Source: Ignelater luminosus (Eukaryota; Arthropoda; Insecta; Coleoptera; Elateridae). Taken from it: a DNA stretch of 64,000 bases. Shown in pieces: positions 1 to 11,860 of the stretch (its first letter is position 1; every line of letters begins with the position of its first letter). The notes under the pieces are model-generated. The model was not told the origin of the DNA, did not search any database, and saw nothing but the letters and a program-made list of their open reading frames with translations. Both the position numbers and the translations under genes were made by a program. The stretch lies in NCBI GenBank assembly GCA_011009095.1, contig VTPC01090529.1, positions 62,001-126,000 on the forward strand. The letters run 5' to 3'.

Positions 1-566
1 GCTTTCGGTCGCTTTAGACGGGGTTCGCCAGTTGCTGTCCACTCAGATGACGATCGTTTTGATTCCGGAGTGAAGTGATGGATCCATGTTTCATCCATTG
101 TCACATATCGACGCAAAGATTCCGATTTGTTACTTTTAAACATGGCCAAACACTGCTCAGAAACATCAACACGTTCTTGTTTTTGGTGAACAGTGAGCCA
201 ACGCGGCACCCACTTTGAGCAGAGCTTTCTCATAGTCAAATTCTCATGCAATATAAAGCCAACACGTTCTTTTGATATCTTTACCATGTCAGCTAACTCA
301 CGCAACTTCACTTTTCGATCATTCAAAACGATTTTGTGGATTTTTTTGATGTTTTCTGGTGTTACCGCCTCATTTGGTCGTCCACTGCGTTCTGCATCAT
401 CGGTGTCTCTAAGACCACGTTTGAAGTCAGCAAACCAACGTTTTATTGTTGTTTCTGATGGAGCGGAGTCCCCATAACACTTTTCAAGCCATTGCTTCGC
501 TTGAACGGTATTTTTTCCCATCAAGAAGCAGTGTAAAATTAAAACACGAAATTGTTTTTGATCCAT
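1..566 (-). CDS. mariner transposase, N-terminal part (partial)
   Basis: The start ATG is at 566-564 and the frame stays open for 188 codons to the window edge, with no stop or frameshift. A mariner transposase is usually about 345 residues, so slightly more than half is present. Residues 1-110 carry the paired helix-turn-helix DNA-binding region typical of mariner: MDQKQFRVLILHC at the start, then GDSAPSETTIKRWFADFKRG, then ERSGRPNEAVTPENI. A linker with RKLCSKWVPRWLT follows. The first catalytic aspartate is in MDETWIHHFTPESK near residue 155. The product would bind the element's terminal repeats and cut and paste it at TA. This is the only mariner here with no visible lesion, although the second and third catalytic aspartates are outside the window. 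Family assignment is secure; the subfamily is not. Confidence 0.85.
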   Translation of the reverse strand, partial: MDQKQFRVLILHCFLMGKNTVQAKQWLEKCYGDSAPSETTIKRWFADFKRGLRDTDDAERSGRPNEAVTPENIKKIHKIVLNDRKVKLRELADMVKISKERVGFILHENLTMRKLCSKWVPRWLTVHQKQERVDVSEQCLAMFKSNKSESLRRYVTMDETWIHHFTPESKRSSSEWTATGEPRLKRPK

Positions 567-747
567 TGTTTTGAAAATAACAAAAGTAGCGTCGCTCTTA
601 GCACAATAACTCACAAAATAATGAATAGAATATCATGAAACTTTAACAGCTGTCTTTTGAAGGTTAGTACTAACTGAAAAAGCGGTGAATGCAATAGAAC
701 TAGCGCCATCTATTTGTTAGGCCTGGAAATTTTCAGCCCATGTGTTA
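1..747 (-). mobile_element. mariner element, 5' half, running off the window
   Basis: This is the 5' half of a Tc1/mariner-superfamily DNA transposon of the mariner family, read right to left, whose 3' half lies outside the window. The transposase start is at 566. The roughly 180 bases upstream have the usual length of a mariner 5' leader. The outer end is probably near 740-750, where CTAACACATGGGCTG (minus strand) lies next to TA dinucleotides at 746-747 and 749-750. The terminal repeat cannot be confirmed because its partner is not visible. The leader sequence differs from those of the other four mariner copies here, so this is a separate lineage. Confidence 0.8.
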
Positions 748-3700
748 GTATGTAAAGCTAAAACTAAATAGAAGATTATAAAACGTGAAAGTAGCATTTT
801 TTGCAAAAGTTGTACTAGTTTGCACTACCATTGAACTGAACAAGGTAGTGTCGTGTTCCCAGTGTAGCTTGAGTTTGATGCTTTTTGATTTTAAAGATCA
901 ACTACGTTTTTCAGATATTTATTAAATTAATAAAACAATAAAACTCAATAAATATAAATTCACTTAAAAAAAGATAAAAATAACCGTGTAAGAAAAAGTA
1001 ACCAAGAGAGACTAAGAGGCTAAAAGGCTAAGAGAGACTAAAGAGAGTAAGAGGCCGTGTCTTACTGGTTATCACTTTATATATGTTTTAACTTCATTAA
1101 GAAAACTACATATAATTCGGGAAGTGTGAAAGTATAATGTGTTATTTAAACATTCGATATTAAACTTTGCTAATAATAATTAACCTGTGAAAGTTCACAG
1201 TAACATTCCAGTAAAATAGGTCTGTTCAAACAATAACAATTAACATCGAACAAATATGTGATAGTAATCAATGAAGTAGCAAAATATAAATTAATGATAA
1301 TATACATATGTCAATGAGAAATTCCCAACAGTAGAACAAAACAAAAATAAAATCATTTAAAGAATTTAGGTTTTCTTTTGCAAAGTTTTAATTAGAGCCT
1401 GCTTTACTCTACCTACTACCTGAATAGACTATAGTAAAAGTTAAGCAACCTGACTATTCAAGAGATTACACGCTAAAGGTTGCACCAGCATGTAATTAAT
1501 TTATACATTTTATCGCTGTAGAATTAAATAATGAAATAATGAAGTGTAATTACTTTATTGTCAAAGTTTAAACAAACCTTGATATTCCAAATTGTATAGT
1601 ATGTTTATTTGTATAGGAGATCATAATTCAAAGCAGTTATAAAAGTCACCGAAATTAATAGAAATTTGTTGATAGACTTCGTTTAGTAAAAGATGATTAA
1701 AGTTCGAAATTTTGATTCTAGATAAAGTCCCACATACAGTTTCGATAATTCCCCGGTATTCCATTAAGGAAGTTAAATTTGATAAACATTCGAAAATAAT
1801 AGGTCACATCTAAAGATAGAAGATTGAAATATACAACTTAGCGAAGAAGCTACGTGTTGAAAACCATGAAACACAATATTCGTAATAGCTTCAAATTCGA
1901 ATCCTTCTATGATCTTTGAGATGCTTGAACTAATACACACCTTCAAACTTAAATTATACACCTACTTAAACTTGAGATATAGGAAACTTGAAAATCGGAG
2001 TATAAAACACGAGGAATCCATAGTCGCAGACATAACCATTTTCGTTCATTGTTGAACGAAATCTTTTGTGTATGACAATACTTGACGGAAGTACTTACCA
2101 CACAATGTTATGTAACAAATCTGCTATAATTTTCACCAGAGAGTTTAACTTTGACAATAACAATAATTTGCCTTGAGCACACACATTACGGTCTTTGTTT
2201 TGGGTTAGTTATTATACAATGTGTAGGCCTTGGAAAGCATTTTATTGGGCGAGGACGCTGTTAAGCCAGAGGAATTATGCGCGTTCACAAACTCGGCGTA
2301 TGTATGCTCGTTTGTGGTTTCTTGCTAGCTGCTGCTTTCCTAAATCATGTCTTACAATTGCGGCTTAATCTCGACCCCTGCAATGGCCTCGTAATAATAC
2401 ATGACTCTCTGACGAGCAATAGACGGCACAAATGCATTTATAATTGCGAATTTTGCTTTAATAATAAATATCTTGCTTCCATACCTACTATTATTATCAG
2501 CGGGATGATAAACTATAATACTGTTCCGAGAAAAGCGTGTAATTATTCAAAATATGGATCTGAGGAAAAAGTTTTTTCTTTTCAAATAAGAAAACAAATA
2601 AATTCATTCAGGGTTAATTCAAACAATTCTCATGATAACAAATAAGGTTACAAATCCAAAACAAAGAGGAAACTTTACAACAATTGTTGCATTAATAATT
2701 CGTGTCGCAAGCAACAGCACAGCAGCGATTCCATTGTTAAGGTACATTCTCGAAAAGGCAAAATGCCGACAAGTTTCAAACAACTAAATAGGTATTAGTT
2801 AACAACACATGAAAGCAACTTATAAGGGATTAAGCGCAGCTGCAAGTCGATCATTATCTCATTTATATTATATGAGAACGTATTGTATTAAATCTGTGAG
2901 TTAATATCCCATCAAATATACCTGTTAAATAGCATTCGAATACTCAGGTGTTGAAATATTCTAAAACCTCTGACCTTCCTTCTAGATCCTTTTCGACAAT
3001 AAAACTTTTCTCCCGCGAAAGAATGTTTATTAAACATATTTAATTTCACGTAATCGTGATTGTTTTAACACTTATTTGATACGATTTTCTCCGCCTGTAA
3101 AATTTTATGATACATTTAGATGCTCGCTGAGGATACCACTTTTATGCTCAATAAACATCAAGAAGATCGGAAAGAAGCCTAACGCAAGAATGAGAAAATA
3201 AAATAAAAATAAAATAAAAAGCTGGGTAAGACGTATTTTTGAGAGCATTTACTTCACGTTATTGACATTTTTGAAATATTTTTCAGTAAATAAATTTTTG
3301 CTAAATTAATTGAATTAGAAGTAATTCTTGCTTTTGTCCGTTTCTTTTATTTAATATTCTTAACTCTGAAAAATTATATCTCTGAAGACAATTTACGTTT
3401 TCTTTCTTTTAATTTTATAATCATCAGCAACGGTTCAAATAGAAGATTATGCTGTATTTAAAAGTCTTTTTTTCTTGTATCTTTATAGCATCAAAAAAAT
3501 ATTTCGTAACAAAAGCAGAAAAAAATAAACTTATTTTCTTTTTCGCATGAAAGTCTGATTTTCAATTTCATTTTGTTACGTTTCCCCATTTTTCATCAAA
3601 TACAGGTTTGTGCACGAAATAAAGGAATGTATCTTACGGAAAAAATTCGGAGGTTAATTGAACTGGGCCATCTTTGTCAAATTAATAAACAACATTAACT

Positions 3701-3975
3701 AGAGGAAAAAACAGAAATGTAGGTTATCTTTAAGTATTAATTCGTTTAGATTTCCTTTGACTCCAAAATGTTTTTTCCAAATTGCATTAAGAATAATATT
3801 AATTCCAAATTAAATAAGGTAATAAAATAATTGAAAAAGAATCAAGATAAATCGAAGTCATGGTGAAGAAGTAATTCCTAGTAAGATATTTAAAAATAAA
3901 TCAAAAGATTTTTCCGGAACAAATGAACAGAAAAATACTAGTAAGAACGCGATATCGTTCATGGTTGAATCGTGC
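748..3975. other. AT-rich DNA without recognised genes
   Basis: No coding, RNA or mobile feature is recognised apart from the weak ORF at 2277-2645. Short low-complexity patches occur. At 1005-1060 the motifs AGAGAGACTAA and AGGCTAA each recur, and at 3197-3222 there is an (AAAAT)n microsatellite. Composition is strongly AT-rich, with stops in all frames. Confidence 0.6.
2277..2645 (+). CDS. possible small secreted-type ORF or first exon
   Basis: A 122-codon open frame. The first 24 residues look like a signal peptide: a basic start (MRVHK), a hydrophobic core (CMLVCGFLLAAAF) and a polar end. The following ~65 residues contain several cysteines (DPCN, KCIYNCEFC, KACN), which would suit a secreted peptide. 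The last third is low-complexity Lys/Asn/Ser and looks like AT-rich read-through. The 5' part has more CpG than its surroundings, and GTAATA at the codons after NGLV could be a splice donor, so a first exon of about 115 bases is possible. I recognise no family. A chance ORF remains the default explanation. Confidence 0.18.
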   Translation: MRVHKLGVCMLVCGFLLAAAFLNHVLQLRLNLDPCNGLVIIHDSLTSNRRHKCIYNCEFCFNNKYLASIPTIIISGMINYNTVPRKACNYSKYGSEEKVFSFQIRKQINSFRVNSNNSHDNK

Positions 3976-4375
3976 NNNNNNNNNNNNNNNNNNNNNNNNN
4001 NNNNNNNNNNNNNNNNNNNNNNNNNNNNNNNNNNNNNNNNNNNNNNNNNNNNNNNNNNNNNNNNNNNNNNNNNNNNNNNNNNNNNNNNNNNNNNNNNNNN
4101 NNNNNNNNNNNNNNNNNNNNNNNNNNNNNNNNNNNNNNNNNNNNNNNNNNNNNNNNNNNNNNNNNNNNNNNNNNNNNNNNNNNNNNNNNNNNNNNNNNNN
4201 NNNNNNNNNNNNNNNNNNNNNNNNNNNNNNNNNNNNNNNNNNNNNNNNNNNNNNNNNNNNNNNNNNNNNNNNNNNNNNNNNNNNNNNNNNNNNNNNNNNN
4301 NNNNNNNNNNNNNNNNNNNNNNNNNNNNNNNNNNNNNNNNNNNNNNNNNNNNNNNNNNNNNNNNNNNNNNNNNNN
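3976..4375. other. assembly gap (400 N)
   Basis: A run of exactly 400 undetermined bases. The right edge opens directly into a diverged tandem repeat (4376-4870), which probably caused the assembly break. The true gap length is unknown. Confidence 0.99.
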
Positions 4376-4870
4376 AATGTCTCAATCTTTTTGCATATTG
4401 GAACAAAGACATAAGGGACAAAAAGGAGGTGAGAAAATTGATTTGGGCAATGGAAGAAGAGTTGTTGGTTTTAAAGCTAACATGTAGCCATGGATATATC
4501 GATTGAATCTATTTCGTGTCCTTCGTTCAAATGATCTGATTGGTACATGAAACAGAAACACAGAGAAAGGGAATTGATTCATCCATTCAATATCTTGCAA
4601 GTCCTTCATTGAGATGATCTGACTACATATGGGGACAGAAAGACAACGAACAAAAATGAAGTGAGAAGATTGATTTGGACTGTGAAAGAAGAGTTATTAG
4701 CTTTAAACCTAGCATGTAGCAATAAATACAATTTTTTCAAAGTCCTTCATTCAAACGATCTAATTATAAGTATGTGGGGACAAAGAGGCGAAAAGGGGTA
4801 AGGAGGTTGAAAATTAGTTTGAAAAGTAAAAGAACAGTTATTGGCTTGAAAGCTAATATGTAAAAGCTTT
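4376..4870. repeat. diverged tandem repeat, ~142-bp unit
   Basis: Three copies of a ~90-bp block are recognisable at 4401-4493, 4630-4722 and 4773-4862. They share GGACA(A/G)A(A/G)AG, then GAGAAAATTGATTTGG-like sequence, then GAAGAGTT(A/G)TT(A/G)G and AAAGCTAACATGTAG-like sequence. The linker GTCCTTC(A/G)TT...GATCTGA recurs at 4517, 4600 and 4742. The spacing indicates a unit of about 142 bp, with one unit (about 4517-4600) missing roughly 60 bp internally. Copies differ at about a fifth to a quarter of positions. The array probably continues into the gap on its left. Confidence 0.75.
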
Positions 4871-7800
4871 TGTTACCTTGGGTTAGATAGAGATTTATTA
4901 GATTGTTTCAGCGTACGTATTCAATGAACAGACTGTAATAATTCCATTGACATACCTAAAGATTTTAAGATCTAAAAGAATAAAAGCTTGTTACATACGA
5001 TATACATTGGAGAAGGACGCAATTGTTGTGATCTCTATTGGGAATTAGAAAACGAATACTGGGATGAACAATACTGTTCGGGAAGTTGTAAAATGGTCCG
5101 ATCTGAAGGTCGGATATTTACAAATCTAGCGTCATCCGTTGGTTTGCGATTTTCATCAGTATAGTGTTTACAAAAAGTAGTCGCCTATTTAATAGGGTAA
5201 AATCAATTCTGTAATACCGAATTTTTAATCAAATCAAAAATAATTAAGGAAGGTCTCCGTTTGGAGATTATCGTAAAAGGGAATGATTTGAACGATTAAA
5301 CTGAATTGCTGAACAGCAATCAAATTGAATGCGACCACTGGCCTATTAAGAATATTAACAATACTTCTAGGATTTAACTTTCATCATTTACTAAAAATTT
5401 AGGTTTCGTAGAATTTGAGAAAATCATAACCAAACAATTTTTAGAAAACTGTACAACTTCGTAACCGTAACAACAGTCCATATTTGTCTAACATCCGCAT
5501 AATGAATAATCTCAAAAAATGACAAATGTATGGAGGTAGCACATGTGTGTTCTAATTTGTAATAAGTTGTCCCTACATCGATATTTCATAATCATAATCT
5601 TACTTTCTTTTCTAATGTCTATAAAAGTTAATGAAAAATCTAAAATCCATTATGAATCACAAACTACATAATCTCTCAAACTGTTACGTTAAATGGATGT
5701 TGTTGACCCTATAGTACGTTTTTACCTGTTTTCTATAGAGAAGAATTATTTCTGTATGAAATATTTGCTATATTTGGCTTCTGCCCACCAGGTATAGTGC
5801 AATTAAAGTTCTCCCACTCCAACTCTGACTTCTTTGTTATTGGTCGAGTCCCGAAAGTCTTTACACGCGTTCTAACATGCCGTGTTAGTCTGCGGCGGTC
5901 GCTGAGCCCGAGTGCACTGAGACAGTGAGTGTGCACATCCTTACATGGGATTATCACAGGTTTTGTAATGCACTAATAGCGTCTAAATTATTCGTCTCAA
6001 GAGTCAACGATTTTTCAAATTCTCGCTGCTGGTTTATTTTTGTCGACTTTGTTTTATTTTTAACTGTGCGTGTTTGTGTTTTGTTTTTGATTTGCAGTGA
6101 TTTCAAATATTTGGAAATATCAGTGATAACAAAAATGTATTGAATAAAACTTGATGAAGAGTAAGTAAAAGTCTACCAAACGTTTTCCATTATGTATTAA
6201 CTTATTGTTTTATAGTATATGTGTCGTTTGTTGTATGTGACCAATCTTTTTGAATAAATTAAATCTAGTAATCTGGAAAAATGCGATTTTTTATGTTTCT
6301 TATCTCATTAGTTGCGTTTTTGAGAAGATTAACATTGTTTTGTCTATTTTTATCCAAACTCTGTCTTATTTTGAGATGTGTAACAGCCGAAACTCATACC
6401 TAATCCAATATTAGTGTTCATATTATAACAGCTGTTAAAATATTTAGTGTCAGACATTATTATTAGCTGTATCCGCTCTTCCTTTTTAATTATGAGAACT
6501 AAATTTATAATTCGTTTTTCCCTTCTGCTATTTTTCGAACTGCCGGTATCTTTGTTCAATTCTCTCCAGTGCACTTCGATGCACCTGCTTGTGTATACTC
6601 GCTTGTAAGCTCATTTCATAAATAAAATAAAGAGAAAAACCATTGCAAAAACATGAAAGTCGCCCGCATAAAAGCAACTCAAGCACTACTAACACAAAAG
6701 AGTATGTTGCATATATATCAAGATGTCTTTAAACAATACCCGCTGTCGTACTTAATTTTCCGTTATATCCAACCGTGTCGTTGGATGTTTTACTATGTGC
6801 TGCTAGTGGAAAGTTCAGCAAAATTATTTCTGAAGGTCTGAGTAACCGGAGAATAGGGGCTCTGTTCTCTATTCTCGATCCTCTGGAATTCAGTTCGCCA
6901 TTGAATTTTAGGGCTATCAGCATAGTCGAACGATCCGAACCGGGTGCAACCGAGAAGGCTGTTGTATAAATTGAAGGGAATAAAAACAGCAAAAAAAAGG
7001 GAACATGTGAAAGGGGCCTTGTATAATCGCGTGGCACCGTGCTGAATGCACTCCATTCAGTTAGAATAAGATATTGTATACCGCCGAGACCCTCGGCTTC
7101 TCTTTTTGCAACTTTTATAATGAAAACTATTATAGCTAAGTTTTTGTAAATGGTGATAATAAGCACACAAAAAAGGAGCTGTGCTCTTAAGAAAAAATCA
7201 AGCCGCTAACTTTACAATATAAAAGAAATTTTAAATTCGTTTAAAGATTCAGCAACTTCAGGTTTTTAACATAATAAAAGATTTGATTGCATCAGCACTT
7301 CATTAATAATATAAGAACTTGTATAAATTGCTTTTTAAATCTAATTCTTTTGTAATAAAATTTTGTGAATAAAGGAAATTAGACTGCCTAATTCTGTTCG
7401 TGATTTTTTTCCTTTAGATTACACTGTATGAAGAGGATATCTCGTTTCGAATAATTTCTGTTTTATTTCCTTTGTGTAAATGGAAGACTTATCCGTACAA
7501 GATTCTCAGGACAAATACTGGAAATGGATATTTATAGATTCTCCAGAAATATAAACCAACGTGCATAAAATAAATTACTTCTAAAATGCAACGCTGACTA
7601 TGTAGGTCATACAGGAAGTGTGAAGAGCAGATTTAATCTTTTTGGCTTGTTTTTCTTTTTTCATTTAAATCTTTAACCTCAGAACTTTGTCTTAATAATA
7701 TGAGATTATTAGTATTATTTCTAAAGGTTCTCAAGAGAGAGAATTAGAACAAACTGGAGATTGTCCATTGAGTCTGTAAGAATATACAAAAAGATTTCAA

Positions 7801-9560
7801 CTATTTAAGAATGTAAAGTTAAATAAACAGATTGACGTTTTATCTGACAAATTTCTTAGACATCAGTTTTGCCAAGGTTTTCACGAGTTTCTTGTGATCC
7901 ATGGTTTACCAAACATAAATGAAAAGGATTTCAGAACTAAAATTAAGATTGAATTTGGGCAGATTTAGAGAATAACCATGAATAGTCTAGGAAGTTTCTG
8001 GAGATTGATGCAACAAAGAAGAAACATATTTTGCTTTGAAATATGTCTCAAACAGTTTTTTACCTAAGAATGCTAACTTGTAAAATCAACGTTGCATCTG
8101 TTTATGGTCACATGCCCCATTTCTTACTTGTGGAAATCAATGTCTTGGTCTCGACAAGTTTGACGTGATAGTTTTCCGATTTATTAATAAAGTCATTAGA
8201 AGGAAATTTTCACTCTAAAAATCTAAAATCATCAGGTCCTAGAATCCAAGAATGTTTCTGTATGTTCAGTTGGGTAAAAGATTGCTGCATTTGATCAGAT
8301 AGTATGAAAGGCTCTACGGGTGCAAAAGCATCAAGAGAAGTTTTCACAATTTGTAAAAACACTAGAGAATACCATATCATGACATATCAATTATTTTGAT
8401 ATTTGCATAGATATATGACGAGTAGCTGGTACCACAGGTGAATTGGCTTTGTCCAAACTGTGTTGTACACGCTCAACTTTCTCAGTTGAAGTTTATTTTG
8501 TGATACCACTAACTTCATGGTATCTCTATAACACATCATTTACTGCTTGCTTTTAAGTTCAATTTAAGAGTTTTAGAACTACAAAAGTTCTTTCTTAGCG
8601 ACATCTTGTGGAAATGGTCCCTTTTGACACACTTTCGAATAAAGTCGTCTCATGGTGTCTTTCCACTTAATTTCTAGAATTTCTTGAAATCATCCACATT
8701 TACTTCCTTGATTACAATACTGAATTTGGAAAGTTTTGAGATTTTTTGGGTAAAAAATCAATTCCGAAAATTTTGCAATGAAACCTGTGGTGTGGTTGGA
8801 AAATTCCTTTGTACTACTAATATTTCAGTTGTGAAAGCTTTAAGTAATAAAAAAATACCATGAGGTGAAAAGTTCTGGAACAAGAGATAAGCCTTGATAA
8901 CTATTATTTTTGAGTTGAGCAAGGATAGAATCGAACTTCTACCGTTTTACACGTATTTAAATCTATGTGTCCAATTAATCGTTTAAAGTGCTTAAGACAG
9001 GATTGCGTATTTCTCTTGGAATTCTAATTTTTCTTCCACTTATAGAAATAAGGGAAATGCAATATTGGCAATAATTTCTTCAAAACACAGATAAGATATT
9101 TAGAGTAGAATTATCTGATACAATACAATAAGTGTTTGAAGATGAACGCGAAATAAAAAGAAATCGGAAAATTATCGCCTCTCGTTAACGTAATAATGAA
9201 ATAAGGTATCTCGTGAAGTAAGATCAAAGATGCGTCGTAAACCTAAATAAAAAGTTCTTTTTTACGACAACAATTTTTAAGGGATGAATATAAGAAAAGA
9301 AGGCCGAGATGGTTTGGTTAATTAAATATTTCGTAATTAAAAACCTTTTAACGTTTTATTGTCTGATAATAATTGTTCCTCGGCTGGTTATAAACGAGAT
9401 AACTTTACACTTGGATGAGCATTCTAGCGAACTCATCAAACTACGAAGTCTGAAAACTTACGGTAGAAATTGTGGCGAGCCTGTAAAGTTATTCATGGAT
9501 ATCTTGCATGTGGAAAGTTGCGGCACTTTGCGAATCCAGTCGAATGTGAATAAGCCCTGA
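4871..9560. other. AT-rich intergenic DNA, unassigned
   Basis: No gene is recognised. Two pockets of higher GC stand out: 5840-5960 (CGCGTT, GTCTGCGGCGGTCGC, then a direct GTGCACTGAGACAGTGAGTG) and 6760-7110. Either could be a short exon or regulatory segment, but neither shows a recognisable product. The stretch 7500-9200 reads on the minus strand like a heavily mutated coding sequence, with tryptophan- and proline-containing fragments between stops (for example GPDDFRFLE and FQEILEIKWKDTM). It may be an old mobile element, but I cannot name a family. Confidence 0.4.
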
Positions 9561-9966
9561 TCTGGAATGAAACTGCCGGAGAGATCAGCCTATTCCGTTC
9601 ACCTATAAAACTGCTAAACGCGAAACGTTTCGTTTTATTACACGGCCCGGTGGAGGTGAGTTTTATACGGCTTATTTCGCCAAACTTTCCGAAAAACCGT
9701 TAATGCCTTCAATCTGGAAGTAACAACGAGCACGTTATACATTCAGTGGGTAATTTGAGAGATTTCCGCCCAAACGACTTCCATGTGTCGAGATGGCAAC
9801 TACCATTTCTTCTTTGGAAGTTCGTGTTGAATTCAAGGGTGTCAGGTATCGGGACTCTCCTCTTCCGCTTGCATGAACCAGCGTCATAATGGGCTTTTGC
9901 TTCACTCGTGAATTCTACTAGAAGAAATAAACTAACAAAGAAACCATAAATTTTCTTTTCCTTCAT
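9561..9966. promoter_or_regulatory. candidate non-coding regulatory block
   Basis: This block is GC- and CpG-richer than its flanks, lacks a credible reading frame and is dense in motif-like words. These include the near-palindrome CGAAACGTTTCGTTTTATTAC (a homeodomain TTTATTAC site beside a palindrome), CACCTATAAAAC and AGAGATTTCCGCCC. CCCGGTGGAGGTGAGTTT near 9645-9663 also resembles a splice donor. Function is inferred from composition only. Confidence 0.3.
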
Positions 9967-11217
9967 ATAAACACCTGGCGGAATCTAGCAAGAAATATAA
10001 GAAAGCTTTAACTTGAGAATTATTTATTAAAAGTTAAATTGATTAAATTACGTTTCCCTCTATTATTAGCACGATTTTATTTACCACATCCATAAACGAG
10101 CAGAGATAAATGAACACAAAGGTAAATATTGGATTTCAAAGAAGTGATTTAAAAAGATCCTTTTTAATAGAAAGTAATATTAAACAGAGCCTGCCGACGA
10201 GAAAATACCGAGGCAAACAGACACTAATCACGGTAGTAGACAATACAGCAGTTTAATGACGAATTCTGGAATGTGCGCAGGTGGATTCAGTGTAATTTGC
10301 AGGTGTGACATCCTAAAAGGAAACTAGTCAAAGTGACTTTTATGGAAATACATAAGTTTTTAAATAATGCCCTTGTTTCCAACTTTATGCTCGATACAAA
10401 ACGAAAATGGAATGCTTATGGGCAAGAATAGTTGTAAATATAATATACGACTGCATTAAATTTTCAAATTAATAGGTCTTTACCTAAAAATGGTGCTTAC
10501 TCTTTGTAAATATTTACCTGAGTTTATTCAGAACGATTAATGAAGTTTTTTTCTAAATATTTCAATTTGAATATAAACCTGTAATTACTAATATTTGTTT
10601 TGAACTGTTTTTATGGAAAGAAAGTTAATAATTCCTTCTGTAATTATAACTAGAGATCAGGAAGCACTAAAAAGACAAACAAATAGATAAAACAATTTCG
10701 TCAAGGAAATCGTTAATAATTGAGTTACCTCCTACGCTTGTATTTCACATCATCATACGTTTGAATGTTCTCTTCCTCATACTAACTAGACCCTGACCAG
10801 TCAAAAAGCGGTCTGGTCATGATCAAGAATTCTAGCAGTTGGAATAAGTAAAGCGTGCATGATAATTCAAATAATTTAAATTAGACCAGTAATTAATTAC
10901 AGCAGCAAGAGACTCCTCTTGCACAACTTTAAAATTATGCATAAAAGACTTGTTTGACTCGTTTAGTTCTTGCGCCTTTTGCGTAGAATGGCCCTTTTTG
11001 AGTAAACTTTCGTTCTGATTTTTTTAACATGGAATCTCTATAATTGATTTGTTCAACAAGCATGAGGAACAACGTTCAACGTTTATGCCGTACCAGGCAA
11101 ATTTAAGTTCGACAATTTGGATTTTGTTTTTATTAGATTTTTCTTAATAGAGAAAACTATAAATGAGAAGAATGTCCAAGATACTGCGAAGCTTAATATT
11201 AACTAATAATTAATAAG
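9967..11217. other. AT-rich DNA, nothing recognised
   Basis: Stops occur in all frames. I recognise no RNA gene, mobile element end or repeat in this stretch. Confidence 0.5.
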
Positions 11218-11860
11218 ATGAATGCAAGCACGGTGTATTTTCATATGGGAAACGAACTTGTTGCTTCGTCCATTAGGATTTGCATTCCAACGTTCAGGTT
11301 CAATCTTCCACCAGTCAGACTTCGCCTTCTTTTAGTTCGACTTCTTTGTCCTTCAGACCTTAGACATCAAATCGTATTTAGGATCAGCACAAAGCCGATA
11401 TGCTGTTTTATGGAAAACGAAACCTTGTTTTAGGCCAGTCTTCACCTTCCATCAGCCCACCGGGCCAAATGTGGTAGCTCAGTCAGATTTCGCCTTCCAA
11501 CAGTCGGACATTTGCTCTTCGTCCGGTCAGGTACTATCATATTGAATACTAACCTAACTGCAAGGTCGGCCTGGTCCACCATCAGATCACCAGCTGTAGT
11601 CCAAGGACAGGAATGACTTTCAACAGGTCACTTGCACGATTATGCTTTTGTATGGGAAATGAATGTTGTTCGAGATCGGTCTTCGCTCTCCATTCCATCT
11701 GCCTTTGCCCTTCATATGGTTTCCTACGGTGGCGCACGGTCCATATTCCAAGTTTTTCTCGAGGTCAAGTTTTAATTTCCCACAGGCCACCTACGGTGGT
11801 TCACCGTTCACTTCAAATCTTAAACATCAAGCTACACCAGTTATAAATGACGGTCGTTGA
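11218..11860. repeat. imperfect repeat field, CTTCCANCAGTC-type
   Basis: Three diverged copies of a block beginning TATGG(G)AAA(C/T)GAA..TTGTT start at 11244, 11408 and 11651. Between them, variants of CTTCCACCAGTCAGACTTCGCCTTC recur near 11308, 11435, 11485 and 11575. CTTCAGACCTTAGACATCAAATC is echoed downstream by CTTCAAATCTTAAACATCAAGC. Spacing is irregular (about 164 and 243 bp). The region is GC-richer than its flanks and its open frames are by-products of the repetition. It is either a degenerate minisatellite or the internal repeats of an unrecognised mobile element. Confidence 0.5.

Noticed and set aside
3858..4506. Long open frames spanning the N run
   Set aside because: They exist only because undetermined bases contain no stops; the real flanking codons are few and unrelated.
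8870..9010. tRNA-like B-box word (GTTCGATTC on the minus strand at 8936-8928)
   Set aside because: The T-stem does not pair, and no A box, anticodon arm or acceptor stem can be built around it.
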